In this document: positions 1 through 7,613 of the stretch, in pieces
Numbering within the stretch: position 1 is the stretch's first letter
How the letters are laid out: each line of letters begins with the position of its first letter
Assembly (NCBI GenBank): GCA_044349205.1
Contig: JBIKRJ010000052.1
Location: 1-12,720, forward strand
Direction: 5' to 3'
Origin: UBA9547 sp044349205
GTDB lineage: Bacteria > Bacteroidota > Bacteroidia > Cytophagales > UBA9547
Length of the DNA stretch: 12,720 bases
Program-made: the position numbers and the translations under genes
Notes under the pieces: model-generated
Databases searched by the model: none
Seen by the model: only the letters and a program-made list of their open reading frames with translations
Told to the model about the DNA's origin: nothing

Positions 1-22
1 CAAGAAAGCGATAGAGTGGTAA

Positions 23-430
23 ATGAACTATTGGATACTGAAAAGTGAACCTAACGTATATGCCTACGACGACCTTGTAAAGCAAGGTACGGGCACTTGG
101 GACGGCGTGCGCAACTATGCAGCGCGCAACAACTTACGCAGTATGCAGGTAGGTGATTTGGCACTTTTTTACCACAGCAACATTGGCAAAGAAATAGTAG
201 GCGTGGCCAGAATTTTGCGAGAAGCATTTCCCGACCCTACTATTGAAGATGCTCGTTGGCTGGCGGTAGAAGTGGTGGCAGAAAAAAAACTTGACAAACC
301 CGTCACCTTGGCGCAACTGAAAGCCGATGCTGTCATCAATCACATAGGCTTGGTCAAACTGAGCAGACTTTCTGTTATTCCCATCGAAAAATCCGATTTC
401 GATTATATTTTGAAACTTTCGCAGCAATAG
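23..430 (+). CDS. EVE domain-containing protein (THYN1/DUF55-like)
   Basis: This 135-residue protein is a complete single EVE domain, a PUA-like fold. Visible family marks are the N-terminal YWILKSEP, then WDGVRNYAARN at about residues 26-36, VGDLALFYHSN at about 43-53, and a C-terminal LSRLSVIPI. EVE domains are known or proposed to bind modified bases in DNA or RNA, human THYN1 being a member; the bacterial substrate is usually unknown and I cannot tell it here. It is slightly shorter than many relatives (about 150 residues), but both ends of the domain are present. The ATG at 23 gives the expected N-terminus. There is no clear Shine-Dalgarno sequence, which is normal in Bacteroidota. ribD starts 5 bp after its stop, so the two are probably co-transcribed. 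The promoter lies outside the window or in the first 22 bases. Confidence 0.9.
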   Translation: MNYWILKSEPNVYAYDDLVKQGTGTWDGVRNYAARNNLRSMQVGDLALFYHSNIGKEIVGVARILREAFPDPTIEDARWLAVEVVAEKKLDKPVTLAQLKADAVINHIGLVKLSRLSVIPIEKSDFDYILKLSQQ

Positions 431-435
431 CGGTT

Positions 436-1491
436 TTGTGTAAGCCCACCCAATATATGCAACGCGCGCTCCAGCTGGCCAGTCTTGGTTTGGGCAGCGT
501 AAGTCCCAACCCCATGGTAGGGGCTGTGCTCGTGCATGATGCCAAAATAATAGGAGAGGGTTGGCACAAAAAATATGGTGGGCCTCATGCCGAAGTAGAG
601 GCCATTCGGAATATATCCGAAAGCCATCTGATAGAAAAAAGCACTTTGTATGTGACGCTTGAGCCTTGCTCGCATCATGGCAAAACACCTCCCTGTGCCG
701 ATTTGATTATCGAAAACAAAATCAAAAAAGTGGTGGTAGCCATGTTGGATCCCAACCAATTGGTAGCAGGAAAAGGCATTGAAAAGTTGAAAACTGCAGG
801 AGTGGAAGTGGTGGTTGGTTTGCTGGAGGACGAGGCGCATCAATTGAACAAGCGTTTTGTTACATTTCACGAAAAAAAACGACCCTATGTGCTGTTGAAA
901 TGGGCACAAACAGCCGATGGTTTTATTGCACCCTCTTTGGTAGCCCGCAAAGAAGACAAGCAAATAAGCAATACACTTTCGCAACAGTTGGTACACAAAT
1001 GGCGTGCTGAAGAAGAGGCCGTCATGGTAGGTGCTAACACTTATTTGTACGACCGACCACAACTGAATGTGCGGTATTGGGCCACCCAAAAGCAGCCTAT
1101 CAAAATTACATTTGATGCCAAAGGGCACTTGGTTTCCGACGACCCTTCAAACCAACTTCAAGGTTGGTGTATTTTTAATTTTGAAAAAGAAGATGGCGTT
1201 CAGTTTTTTAAGCTAAATAGGCACGAAGCTGTTTTGGAACAAATTATGGCGCGTTTGTACCAAAAAGGCATTGGTTCTGTTTTGGTAGAGGGAGGTACAA
1301 GTCTAATCAACCAATTTTTGGAAGCCAACCTATGGGACGAAGCCAGAGTGGGCATTTCGCCCAAGGTATTTGGAAAAGGCATCGAGCCCCCTTTAATGCC
1401 ATTGGCTGCTCATGCGCAATTTTCCCTAAAAGAAGACAATTGGCAAATTTTCTTCAATCGCCCAGTTGGACACGGAGCGCGAATGAAATAA
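436..1491 (+). CDS. ribD: Bifunctional riboflavin biosynthesis protein RibD (deaminase/reductase)
   Basis: RibD carries out the second and third steps of riboflavin synthesis: deamination of diaminohydroxyphosphoribosylaminopyrimidine, then NADPH-dependent reduction of the ribosyl group. The N-terminal cytidine-deaminase-like domain (about 1-145) shows the zinc and catalytic set His51-Ala-Glu53 and PCSHHGKTPPC with Cys78 and Cys87, as well as DPNQLVAGKGI near 105. The C-terminal reductase domain (about 148-345) begins RPYVLLKWAQTADG and contains VMVGANTYLYDRPQLNVR near 196 and EGGTSL at 285-290. Length (351) is normal. The chosen start is TTG at 436, because relatives carry about seven residues before the YMQRAL-type helix; an ATG at 457 is the alternative and would trim that helix. 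The gene follows the EVE gene by 5 bp. Its last 38 bp overlap the 3' end of the convergent barrel-protein gene. No other rib gene is in view. Confidence 0.94.
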   Translation: MCKPTQYMQRALQLASLGLGSVSPNPMVGAVLVHDAKIIGEGWHKKYGGPHAEVEAIRNISESHLIEKSTLYVTLEPCSHHGKTPPCADLIIENKIKKVVVAMLDPNQLVAGKGIEKLKTAGVEVVVGLLEDEAHQLNKRFVTFHEKKRPYVLLKWAQTADGFIAPSLVARKEDKQISNTLSQQLVHKWRAEEEAVMVGANTYLYDRPQLNVRYWATQKQPIKITFDAKGHLVSDDPSNQLQGWCIFNFEKEDGVQFFKLNRHEAVLEQIMARLYQKGIGSVLVEGGTSLINQFLEANLWDEARVGISPKVFGKGIEPPLMPLAAHAQFSLKEDNWQIFFNRPVGHGARMK

Positions 1492-2023
1492 TATTGTTGT
1501 ATTGCGGAATAATGGGGCTGATATTGGCCAATGAATAGCCAAAACGCAGATTGGCGCTTGTTTTAGGGGTAAATCGATATTCGACACCAGCCAAATATCC
1601 AAAATCACTTTTGTTGTACAGGTTTAGGGCATCTACAAATCCAAGCCCTGCATCGGCTTTGGCACGGAAAAGCAGCCCATAATACATGCCGCCTTGCAGC
1701 ACAATGTTATCTTTCAGGTAATAATTGAAGACTCCGTTTAGGTCTATGTAGCTAAGCCGCACAATGGCAAAATAGGGCGATTTGTTGCTGCTTCTTGCCC
1801 CCTTTTGGGCATATAATACTTCGGGTTGAATGGAGAATTTTTCACCCAATTTCAATTCCATTGCCATTCCCAAAACTGCCCCTGCTTTGTCGTAGCCGGC
1901 CAGTTTGTCGCCATCTATTTGCGCTCCCAACACACCGATTATCAGTTTGGCTTTCACCTTTTCGGGTTGTGCCTGTGCCATTTGAAAACATAACAGAAGC
2001 AAAAAGGCGGCGCAGCTTTTCAT
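1454..2023 (-). CDS. Outer-membrane beta-barrel protein (PorT-like)
   Basis: This 189-residue protein is predicted to be exported: residues 1-18 form a signal peptide with a Leu-rich core, likely cleaved after AQA. The mature part alternates polar and aromatic or hydrophobic residues in short strands, for example FSIQPEVLYAQKG, LQGGMYYGLLF and ANLRFGYSLA. This is the pattern of the Bacteroidota outer membrane beta-barrel family (PorT-like, PF13568 type). Its role is unknown; such small barrels are common and rarely characterised. The chain ends in LRVQLGD rather than the terminal Phe typical of many barrels. It starts 4 bp after the osmC-like stop, so it is probably translated from the same minus-strand message. 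Its 3' end runs 38 bp into ribD on the other strand. The fold assignment is firm; substrate and function are not inferable. Confidence 0.82.
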   Translation of the reverse strand: MKSCAAFLLLLCFQMAQAQPEKVKAKLIIGVLGAQIDGDKLAGYDKAGAVLGMAMELKLGEKFSIQPEVLYAQKGARSSNKSPYFAIVRLSYIDLNGVFNYYLKDNIVLQGGMYYGLLFRAKADAGLGFVDALNLYNKSDFGYLAGVEYRFTPKTSANLRFGYSLANISPIIPQYNNIISFALRVQLGD

Positions 2024-2027
2024 GCTT

Positions 2028-2432
2028 CTAATAGTGGAAAACGATGTGTTGTTTCAAATCGGGGTGCAAACTTTTGGCTACGGGGCAGTTGTGTGCCAAG
2101 TCTTCCATTTTTGCTTTTTGTTCGCTGTTCAGCGATTTGTTGGAAACATGGATGTCGATGTCTATTTGGGCGATAAGGCGCGGCGCCGCTTGCATTACTT
2201 TGGTCACCTCGAGCTTGGTGTCTTTCAGGTCGATGTGTTCTTTTTCGGCCCAAATGCCAATGGTGGTAATGATACAAGTAGCCAATGCCACACAAGCCAA
2301 ATCGGTAGGCGAAAATGCTTCGCCACGGCCGTGGTTGTCGACTGGGGCATCGGTCAAAATTTTAGTTCCCGAAGCCAAATGCGTGGCTTGTGTGCGTAAT
2401 TGTCCTTGGTAATGAATTTGGAATTGTGCCAT
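2028..2432 (-). CDS. OsmC/Ohr family peroxiredoxin-like protein
   Basis: OsmC/Ohr proteins are small cytoplasmic thiol peroxidases that reduce organic hydroperoxides through two cysteines. Both are present: Cys53 in the ALATC motif and Cys116 in HNCPVAKSLH. The conserved Glu39 region (GRGEAFSPTDL) precedes the first, as in the family. At 134 residues it is full length for the YhfA/OsmC branch; whether it is a true Ohr or an OsmC-like protein of unknown substrate cannot be settled from motifs. The ATG at 2432 is well placed behind a TATATTTG promoter core at 2452-2459. Downstream, after 4 bp, lies the beta-barrel gene, giving a probable two-gene operon. A link to oxidative or envelope stress is an inference from family membership only. 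Confidence 0.9.
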   Translation of the reverse strand: MAQFQIHYQGQLRTQATHLASGTKILTDAPVDNHGRGEAFSPTDLACVALATCIITTIGIWAEKEHIDLKDTKLEVTKVMQAAPRLIAQIDIDIHVSNKSLNSEQKAKMEDLAHNCPVAKSLHPDLKQHIVFHY

Positions 2433-2451
2433 TTTGAAAGGGTATAAACCG

Positions 2452-2459
2452 CAAATATA
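2452..2459 (-). promoter_or_regulatory. Bacteroidota -7 promoter element for the osmC-like gene
   Basis: On the minus strand this reads TATATTTG, a perfect match to the Bacteroidota sigma-A -7 consensus TAnnTTTG. It lies 19 bp upstream of the ATG at 2432, which predicts a short leader of roughly 14 nt. I could not find a convincing TTTG -33 element at the usual distance. Confidence 0.5.
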
Positions 2460-2512
2460 CGCGAATAAAAAAGCGAGACTTTTGGGTCAATGTACTAAAT
2501 GCAAATTTCCCT

Positions 2513-2932
2513 TCATTTTTTGCATTTCTTCACTTTCTGTTTGGCAAACAGGTCGGCAGAGTATTTTTCGTAAAGCCCAAACAAAAAGTCCATTCGGTTG
2601 GCATCGCTTGTAAAAGGTTGCGGACGGTAAGCCAGGTCCACAGCTTTGTCCAACTTGTTGTTTGACTTGTTTAAAGCGGCCGGCATCCCATCTAGGTCAT
2701 ACAAATCAGACATTGTACTTAAAGGAAAATGATTTCTCACCTCCAGTACTTTTTGTGCTAATATTTCTATTGATTTGATTTGTTCGTTTGTTGGATTTTC
2801 TGGTCAAGGATAGTTCTTGCATACGATTTATTTCGAATATCTAAAATCCCTTTTTAAAAGGCCACAAGTGAATTTCATCCAAAACATATGCATTGATTAA
2901 GTTATGATTACAAAATTTAAAGTTAATTATTT
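2513..2932 (-). pseudogene. Decayed C-terminal remnant of an MmeI/YeeA-like DNA methyltransferase
   Basis: The last 75 codons (2740 to 2513) are open and end normally. They read STMSDLYDLDGMP, then LDKAVDLAYRPQPF and LFGLYEKY, matching from memory the C-terminal signature of MmeI/YeeA-like class I DNA methyltransferases (LADLYDPLTMP, LDKAVD.AY, FLF.LYE). Translating further upstream in the same frame continues the family sequence through stops. CKNYP-stop-PENPTNEQ has a TGA at 2804-2806 where relatives have Trp (FPWPENPT). DFRYSK-stop-IV has a TAA at 2828-2830. SMHMFWMKF (family SMHMAWM) is preceded by a TAA at 2897-2899. Around 2924 a one-base loss is needed to read LYNF before VIIT. The open part could start at a GTG (2738-2740), but that would encode only a fragment lacking catalytic motifs. 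The SAM-binding and catalytic part is absent, so this is a dead 3' relic of a lost restriction-modification-type gene. Confidence 0.78.
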
Positions 2933-3127
2933 AAAATTCTAAAGTCCTTTAGTGCTTTAGCAAAAAATAGCTTTTTTAGTTTGCAACTTGATTCCCGAAA
3001 TTTTTAATTTGGGCAAAGTAAGCCTGATTGTCATTTTCGAATATTTTGGTTTCATTTACCAAAGATTTTTTTGTAAATATTTAGATGAAAATATATTACT
3101 GAATTGTATCCTCTAAACTAAATTAAC
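2933..3127. other. AT-rich intergenic stretch, possible further methyltransferase remnant
   Basis: There is no intact gene here. On the minus strand, 3000 to about 2940 reads FRESSCKLKKLFFAKALKDF. Its spacing (FR, S at +4, A at +13, F at +19) resembles the FR..S....T..LA..P..F segment that precedes the recognised part in MmeI-like enzymes. The neighbouring frame just upstream (3059-3001) reads AYFAQIKNF, which could join it through a one-base loss in the A/T run near 3001. If this is real, roughly 45 codons are missing between this segment and the remnant at 2932. The last 65 bases before 3128 should hold the promoter of the following gene, but I see no TAnnTTTG match there. Confidence 0.35.
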
Positions 3128-3739
3128 ATGCATATAGCCATAATAGGAACAGGAAATGTTGGGGGCGCGTTGGCCATCAACTGGTCAAAGAAAGGTCACC
3201 ATATTCATTTGGGGGTACAAGATGTGCAACGTTTCAAAGGTATCGAATTGCTGAAAAATGAGAATACCGCCGCAAGTTCCATTGCCGATGCAGTGTCAAA
3301 ATCGGAAGTGGTTTTGATAGCGACGCCTCCCACTGCTATTTTTGAAATAATTGAAAAAATGGGCGATGTGGCTGGAAAAATCATCATCGATGCGACCAAT
3401 TCGGTGCGCCAAGCTCCCGAGCCTTATAAAACAGCCTATCATTGCCTTGTCGATAAAACTACAGCAGAAGTAGTAAAATGTTTCAATAGCACTGGTTTTG
3501 AAAATATGCTAAATCCAGTGTACGATGGCGAGGGTATAGACATGTTTATGGCAGGCGATAGCGCAAAGGCAAAAGAAGTGGCCAACAAACTGGCATTGGA
3601 CGCTGGTTTTGCCACTTGCTACGACTTTGGCAAGTCAGACAAAGTAGAACTATTGGAAAAGTTTGCCTTGTCTTGGATTAACCTGGCCATTATGCAAGGC
3701 CATGGACGCAATCTGGCATTTAAGTTGTTGAAAAGATAG
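3128..3739 (+). CDS. NADPH-dependent F420 reductase-like Rossmann oxidoreductase (COG2085)
   Basis: This is a 203-residue dinucleotide-binding protein. The N-terminus IAIIGTGNVGG has Gly7, Gly9 and Gly12 of the Rossmann GxGxxG, followed by a second half typical of the COG2085 / F420-dependent NADP oxidoreductase family: LIATPPTA near 64-70, IIIDATN near 85-91, KCFNSTGFENM at 117-127, and MAGDSAKAKEV near 141-151. In archaea and actinobacteria relatives transfer hydride between F420 and NADP. Bacteroidota are not generally known to make F420, so the true substrate here is probably different and is unknown. The length is right for a complete protein and the ATG at 3128 starts directly at the first beta strand. 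It stands alone: 135 bp separate it from the next plus-strand gene, and upstream is a pseudogene relic on the other strand. Confidence 0.85.
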   Translation: MHIAIIGTGNVGGALAINWSKKGHHIHLGVQDVQRFKGIELLKNENTAASSIADAVSKSEVVLIATPPTAIFEIIEKMGDVAGKIIIDATNSVRQAPEPYKTAYHCLVDKTTAEVVKCFNSTGFENMLNPVYDGEGIDMFMAGDSAKAKEVANKLALDAGFATCYDFGKSDKVELLEKFALSWINLAIMQGHGRNLAFKLLKR

Positions 3740-3874
3740 TACAATACCTTGCGGTTTTTTTTAAAGTTTTTGGCGGTAGTCGAAAATATGTAAATCATTC
3801 GCCAAGAGATATAAGCTTCTTCCATCAGTCTTCTCTCATCTTCGTCTATACTTCATTACTAAATAGTTAGACGT

Positions 3875-4546
3875 ATGGACACAACAATAGAAAAGGAGAG
3901 AGAAGAAGTTTCGATTCCGGTTGGTCATGTGCAGCTTAAAGCCAACCTCACTGTTCCCGATGGGGCAAAAGCCTTGGTAGTTTTTTCGCATGGCAGTGGC
4001 AGTAGCCGTTTTAGCCGTCGCAACAATTATGTTGCCCGCCTGCTAAATGATGAAAAAATTGCCACCCTTCTCACCGATTTGCTTACCGAAGAGGAGGACG
4101 AAATATATGAAAACCGTTTTGATATAGATTTGATGACACAGCGGCTTGTCGATGTAACAAAGTACGTGATGCACTTATCCGAATTACAACATTTGAAAGT
4201 AGGGTATTTCGGTGCTAGTACTGGTGCAGCTTCTGCTTTTAAAGCTGCTGCAATCTTGGACGAGGTCATCGAAGCGGTAGTATCGCGTGGCGGTCGCCCC
4301 GATTTGGCAGAGGAAATATTGCCAAGTGTGAAAGCGCCTACTTTGCTCATAGTAGGCAGTCACGACTATGGCGTGGTAGAGCTCAACCAAAAAGCTTACA
4401 GCTTGTTGCGTTGCGAGAAAAAATTGGAGATAGTGCAGGGAGCTACGCATTTGTTTGAAGAGGCAGGCAAACTAGACGAAGTGTCAAAACTTGCCTGTAA
4501 ATGGTTTGAAGCCCATCTGATTCCTGTTCACACTATTGCTCGTTAA
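3875..4546 (+). CDS. Alpha/beta hydrolase, dienelactone hydrolase-like
   Basis: This 223-residue cytoplasmic alpha/beta hydrolase has a full candidate catalytic triad. Ser115 sits in the nucleophile elbow GASTG (113-117), Asp164 in IVGSHD, and His192 in GATHLFEE; the oxyanion-hole segment is FSHGSGSS near 37-44. The family includes dienelactone hydrolases, but the substrate cannot be named. The stop is 3 bp before the start of a phosphoribosyltransferase gene, so the two are certainly co-translated neighbours. In other bacteria these two domains occur fused in one polypeptide (from memory), so the pair here probably acts as a split version of the same unit. The 135-bp upstream gap should hold the promoter; no clear TAnnTTTG is visible. 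The ATG at 3875 fits the domain start. Confidence 0.87.
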   Translation: MDTTIEKEREEVSIPVGHVQLKANLTVPDGAKALVVFSHGSGSSRFSRRNNYVARLLNDEKIATLLTDLLTEEEDEIYENRFDIDLMTQRLVDVTKYVMHLSELQHLKVGYFGASTGAASAFKAAAILDEVIEAVVSRGGRPDLAEEILPSVKAPTLLIVGSHDYGVVELNQKAYSLLRCEKKLEIVQGATHLFEEAGKLDEVSKLACKWFEAHLIPVHTIAR

Positions 4547-4549
4547 GCT

Positions 4550-5188
4550 ATGACCTACTTTCAGGACAGGTTGGAGGCTGCCCATAAACTTGTGCAAAGT
4601 TTGGCAGACTACAAGCAAGAAAAAGGAGTAGTATTGGCTATTCCAAGAGGTGGGGTTCCCATTGGGCATGTCATAGCCAAGGCTTTTCATTTTCCCCTCG
4701 ACTTGCTCATGAGCAAAAAGATAGGGCACCCTCTTCAGCCCGAATACGCTATTGGAGCGGTGAGTCTGGAAGACCATATCGTTACCGAAAAGTTGGATGT
4801 GTCGCAAGACTATATCGACAATGAAATTATTCGCATACATAAGTCGCTGAAGGAGCGGTATAAAATGTTCAGGGGCGGCCAGCCTCCTGTAGATATATCA
4901 GGAAAAGTGGCCATAATTGTGGACGATGGCATTGCAACGGGTAGTACGATTCTTTCAACATTACCCATGTTGCGAAGAAAAAAACCGCACAAAATTGTGA
5001 TTGCTGTACCCGTGGCACCGCCCGATACCGCCCGAAAACTTCGTTTTCAAGTCGATGATTTAATTTGTCTTGCCACACCCTCGCCTTTTGTGGGGGTGGG
5101 AATTCATTATGTCGATTTCGGTCAAGTGTCTGATGAAGAGGTGAAAGAATTGATGAGGGATACCAGCCAAATGCAAGAGCTGGCGTAA
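4550..5188 (+). CDS. Phosphoribosyltransferase family protein
   Basis: This is a 212-residue type I phosphoribosyltransferase-fold protein. The PRPP-binding loop is clear: AIIVDDGIATGST at about residues 121-133, with the paired acidic residues and the GST turn. The N-terminal part has VLAIPRGGVPIGHVIA (28-43), another hallmark, and SKKIGHP (55-61). This subfamily is the one found fused to dienelactone hydrolase-like domains. The base or nucleotide it acts on is not known, and it is not one of the standard purine, pyrimidine or uracil salvage enzymes by motif. It follows the hydrolase gene by 3 bp. Its 3' end faces the ppsA 3' end with only 16 bp between stops and no visible hairpin terminator, so transcripts from the two strands probably overlap. 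Confidence 0.88.
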   Translation: MTYFQDRLEAAHKLVQSLADYKQEKGVVLAIPRGGVPIGHVIAKAFHFPLDLLMSKKIGHPLQPEYAIGAVSLEDHIVTEKLDVSQDYIDNEIIRIHKSLKERYKMFRGGQPPVDISGKVAIIVDDGIATGSTILSTLPMLRRKKPHKIVIAVPVAPPDTARKLRFQVDDLICLATPSPFVGVGIHYVDFGQVSDEEVKELMRDTSQMQELA

Positions 5189-5204
5189 ATACATAAAATT
5201 ACTT

Positions 5205-7598
5205 TTATACAATCACTGTTGCTTCCTCTGCCTTTAACACATTTTCCAATCCTTTTAAGTAAGCATCGGGGTTGAATGAAATGCTACTAATACCAAGTTC
5301 GACCAAAAAACGGGCAAACTTAGGCGAATCGCTGGGGCCTTGACCGCAAATGCCGATAGGTTTGCCTTTAGCCTTTACTTTCTCGATTACGTCTTTTATG
5401 GCATTTTTTACGGCCTCGTTGTTTTCGTCAAATAAATTGGAAACCAAAGTCGAATCACGGTCAATGCCCAGTATGAGTTGGGTGAGGTCGTTTGAGCCAA
5501 TCGAAAAACCGTCGAAAACATCGGCAAACTGCTCGGCTAAAATCACATTGCTAGGTATTTCGCACATCACATATACTTGCAAATCGTTTTCCCCTTGGCG
5601 TAGCCCAAAATTTTCCATGATATCCAATACCTTTTTTCCTTCTTCTACGGTGCGGCAAAAAGGAATCATCAGTTTCACGTTGTGGAAGCCCATGTCGTTG
5701 CGTACCACTTTCATGGCCTCGCATTCAAGGCGAAAACCATCTCGATAGCGTTCGTGGTAGTAGCGCGAGGCGCCTCTGAAACCAATCATCGGGTTTTCTT
5801 CCAAGGGTTCAAAATCTTGGCCGCCTATTAGGTTGGCATACTCGTTGGTCTTGAAGTCGCTCATGCGCACAATGACGTCGTGTGGCGAAAATGCAGCGGC
5901 AATGGTGGCCACCGCTTGTGCTAGCTTGTCCACAAAAAATGTTTCCTTGTTGGCATATCCGTAAGTAAGTTCTTTGATTTGGGTCTTTACATTTTCATCG
6001 GTCAATTCGTTGAATTTTGCCAATGCCATAGGGTGTATTTGAATGCTGTCGGTTATGATGAATTCCAGGCGCATCAGGCCGACGCCTTTGTTTGGGAGCA
6101 ATGCCAGTTCAAAGGCTCTTTCGGGATTGCCCAAAATGAACATGGTGGCGGTGTGTGGTGTGCCAAGCGCCGATAGGTCTGTCCTTTTTTCATCCCAGCT
6201 GGCTATGCCTTCGTACACAAAACCTTTATTTCCTTCGGCACAATCTACCGTGAGCAGTTGTCCGTCTTGTATCTTTTTGCTACCCTCTACAGTTCCTACC
6301 ACGGCAATAGCCCCAGCCTCGCGTGCCACTATGGCGGCATGGCTCGTGCGACCACCTTTGTCTGTGATAATGGCCTTGGCTTTTTTAATGATAGGATCCC
6401 AGTCTGGATTGGTAATGCCGGTAACTAAAATTTCTCCCTTGTTTAGTTTGTGTGCTTCTGCCGGCGATTCAAGCACCCGTGCTATGCCACAAGCTATGCG
6501 GTCGCCTACTGCTATGCCACTCGCCAACAACTTTCCTTTGCTTTTCAGCAAATATTCCTTTTTTATCACCTTTTTGGTTGCTTGCGAGTGTACCGTTTCA
6601 GGTCTTGCTTGTACAATGTACATTTCTCCTGTTATGCCATCTTTGGCCCATTCAATGTCCATGGGTATGCCATAGTGTTTTTCGATGATGACGCACCATT
6701 TGGCCAATTTTACAATTTCATCGTCTTGCAATACAAGTTGTTTTTGTTTTTCTACCGAAGTGGAAATGTTTTGGGTGAGCCCATGTGCTACATTTTGGCT
6801 AGCATACACCATTGTGAGGGCTTTGTTGCCTGTTTTTTTGGATAAAATGGGCTTGAAGTCGGTTGGAAGGTGGGGTTTGTACACATAAAACTCGTCGGGA
6901 TTAACGGCGCCCTGTACCACATTTTCGCCCAAACCCCAACTGCCTGTCAAATACACTACCTCGCGAAAACCTGTTTCGGGGTCGAGAGTAAAGGCTACAC
7001 CCGCCGACGCCAAGTCGGAACGCACCATTTGCTGTACGCAAACAGATAAAGCCACCTTCATGTGTGGAAAGCCGTTGTCGTGTCGGTACTTGATGGCACG
7101 GTCGGTAAAAAGCGAGGCGTAGCATTTTTTCACAAAATCCAACAAATCCTTTTCATTTGTTATGTTCAAATAGGATTCTTGTTGTCCAGCGAAACTAGCA
7201 GTGGGAAGGTCTTCGGCAGTGGCGCTACTTCGAATAGCCACTTCAATAGGATTGGGGTATTTTTTAAGCAATGCGTGGTAGGCGTCTAAAATTTCGCTGC
7301 TTAGGTGGAATGGAAGATGTTTTTCCAAAATCAGTTGTCGGCAGGCTTGCCCTACATCGTGCAAGTTTTGAAAATCTTTGGTGTCGAGCTTGTTCAAATT
7401 TTCTTGCAAAGGCTCGAAGAGGTTGTTTTCCTGCAGAAAAAGCCAGTAAGCATTGGCAGTGGTGGCAAATCCGTTGGGAATTTTAATTCCTTTGTCTTGC
7501 AGTTTTTGGTACATTTCGCCTAGAGAGGCGTTTTTGCCGCCTACTTCCGCTACTTGCGAGTAGTCTATTTCACTAAGAAATTTGATGTAATCAGCCAT
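5205..7598 (-). CDS. ppsA: Phosphoenolpyruvate synthase (pyruvate, water dikinase)
   Basis: PEP synthase converts pyruvate, ATP and water to phosphoenolpyruvate, AMP and phosphate, the entry step of gluconeogenesis from three-carbon substrates. At 797 residues it matches the E. coli enzyme in length. Domain order is intact: an N-terminal ATP-grasp nucleotide-binding domain (about 1-340, with GGKNASLGEM at 20-29 and IRSSATAEDLPTASFAGQQES at 122-142), the swivelling phosphohistidine domain with GGRTSHAAIVARE and catalytic His420, and the PEP/pyruvate TIM barrel (about 480-790) with GSNDLTQLILGIDRD at 701-715 and GICGQGPSD holding Cys751. All catalytic residues I know of are present, so it should be active. 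It begins 15 bp after the universal stress protein stop and is probably transcribed with it. Pyruvate phosphate dikinase is excluded by length and domain arrangement. Confidence 0.96.
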   Translation of the reverse strand: MADYIKFLSEIDYSQVAEVGGKNASLGEMYQKLQDKGIKIPNGFATTANAYWLFLQENNLFEPLQENLNKLDTKDFQNLHDVGQACRQLILEKHLPFHLSSEILDAYHALLKKYPNPIEVAIRSSATAEDLPTASFAGQQESYLNITNEKDLLDFVKKCYASLFTDRAIKYRHDNGFPHMKVALSVCVQQMVRSDLASAGVAFTLDPETGFREVVYLTGSWGLGENVVQGAVNPDEFYVYKPHLPTDFKPILSKKTGNKALTMVYASQNVAHGLTQNISTSVEKQKQLVLQDDEIVKLAKWCVIIEKHYGIPMDIEWAKDGITGEMYIVQARPETVHSQATKKVIKKEYLLKSKGKLLASGIAVGDRIACGIARVLESPAEAHKLNKGEILVTGITNPDWDPIIKKAKAIITDKGGRTSHAAIVAREAGAIAVVGTVEGSKKIQDGQLLTVDCAEGNKGFVYEGIASWDEKRTDLSALGTPHTATMFILGNPERAFELALLPNKGVGLMRLEFIITDSIQIHPMALAKFNELTDENVKTQIKELTYGYANKETFFVDKLAQAVATIAAAFSPHDVIVRMSDFKTNEYANLIGGQDFEPLEENPMIGFRGASRYYHERYRDGFRLECEAMKVVRNDMGFHNVKLMIPFCRTVEEGKKVLDIMENFGLRQGENDLQVYVMCEIPSNVILAEQFADVFDGFSIGSNDLTQLILGIDRDSTLVSNLFDENNEAVKNAIKDVIEKVKAKGKPIGICGQGPSDSPKFARFLVELGISSISFNPDAYLKGLENVLKAEEATVIV

Positions 7599-7613
7599 TT
7601 TTTCGGTTTTTGG

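Noticed and set aside
403..1128. Long minus-strand open frame (241 codons) inside ribD
   Set aside because: It lies wholly opposite an unmistakable RibD, has a low-complexity His/Phe/Cys-rich translation and no family motifs; it is a shadow frame.
2044..2412. Two overlapping plus-strand frames opposite the osmC-like gene
   Set aside because: OsmC has both catalytic cysteines and a promoter core on the minus strand; the plus-strand frames have no start signal or recognisable motif.
2738..3059. Idea that TGA is read as Trp, making the methyltransferase intact
   Set aside because: Two TAA stops and at least one frameshift also interrupt it, and other genes in the window end in TGA.
5189..5204. 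Bidirectional terminator between the phosphoribosyltransferase and ppsA stops
   Set aside because: The 16 bp are AT-rich but contain no inverted repeat.
6043..6675. 210-codon plus-strand open frame inside ppsA
   Set aside because: It is antisense to the catalytic phosphohistidine domain of PEP synthase; its Ser/Pro/Met-rich translation has no domain features.
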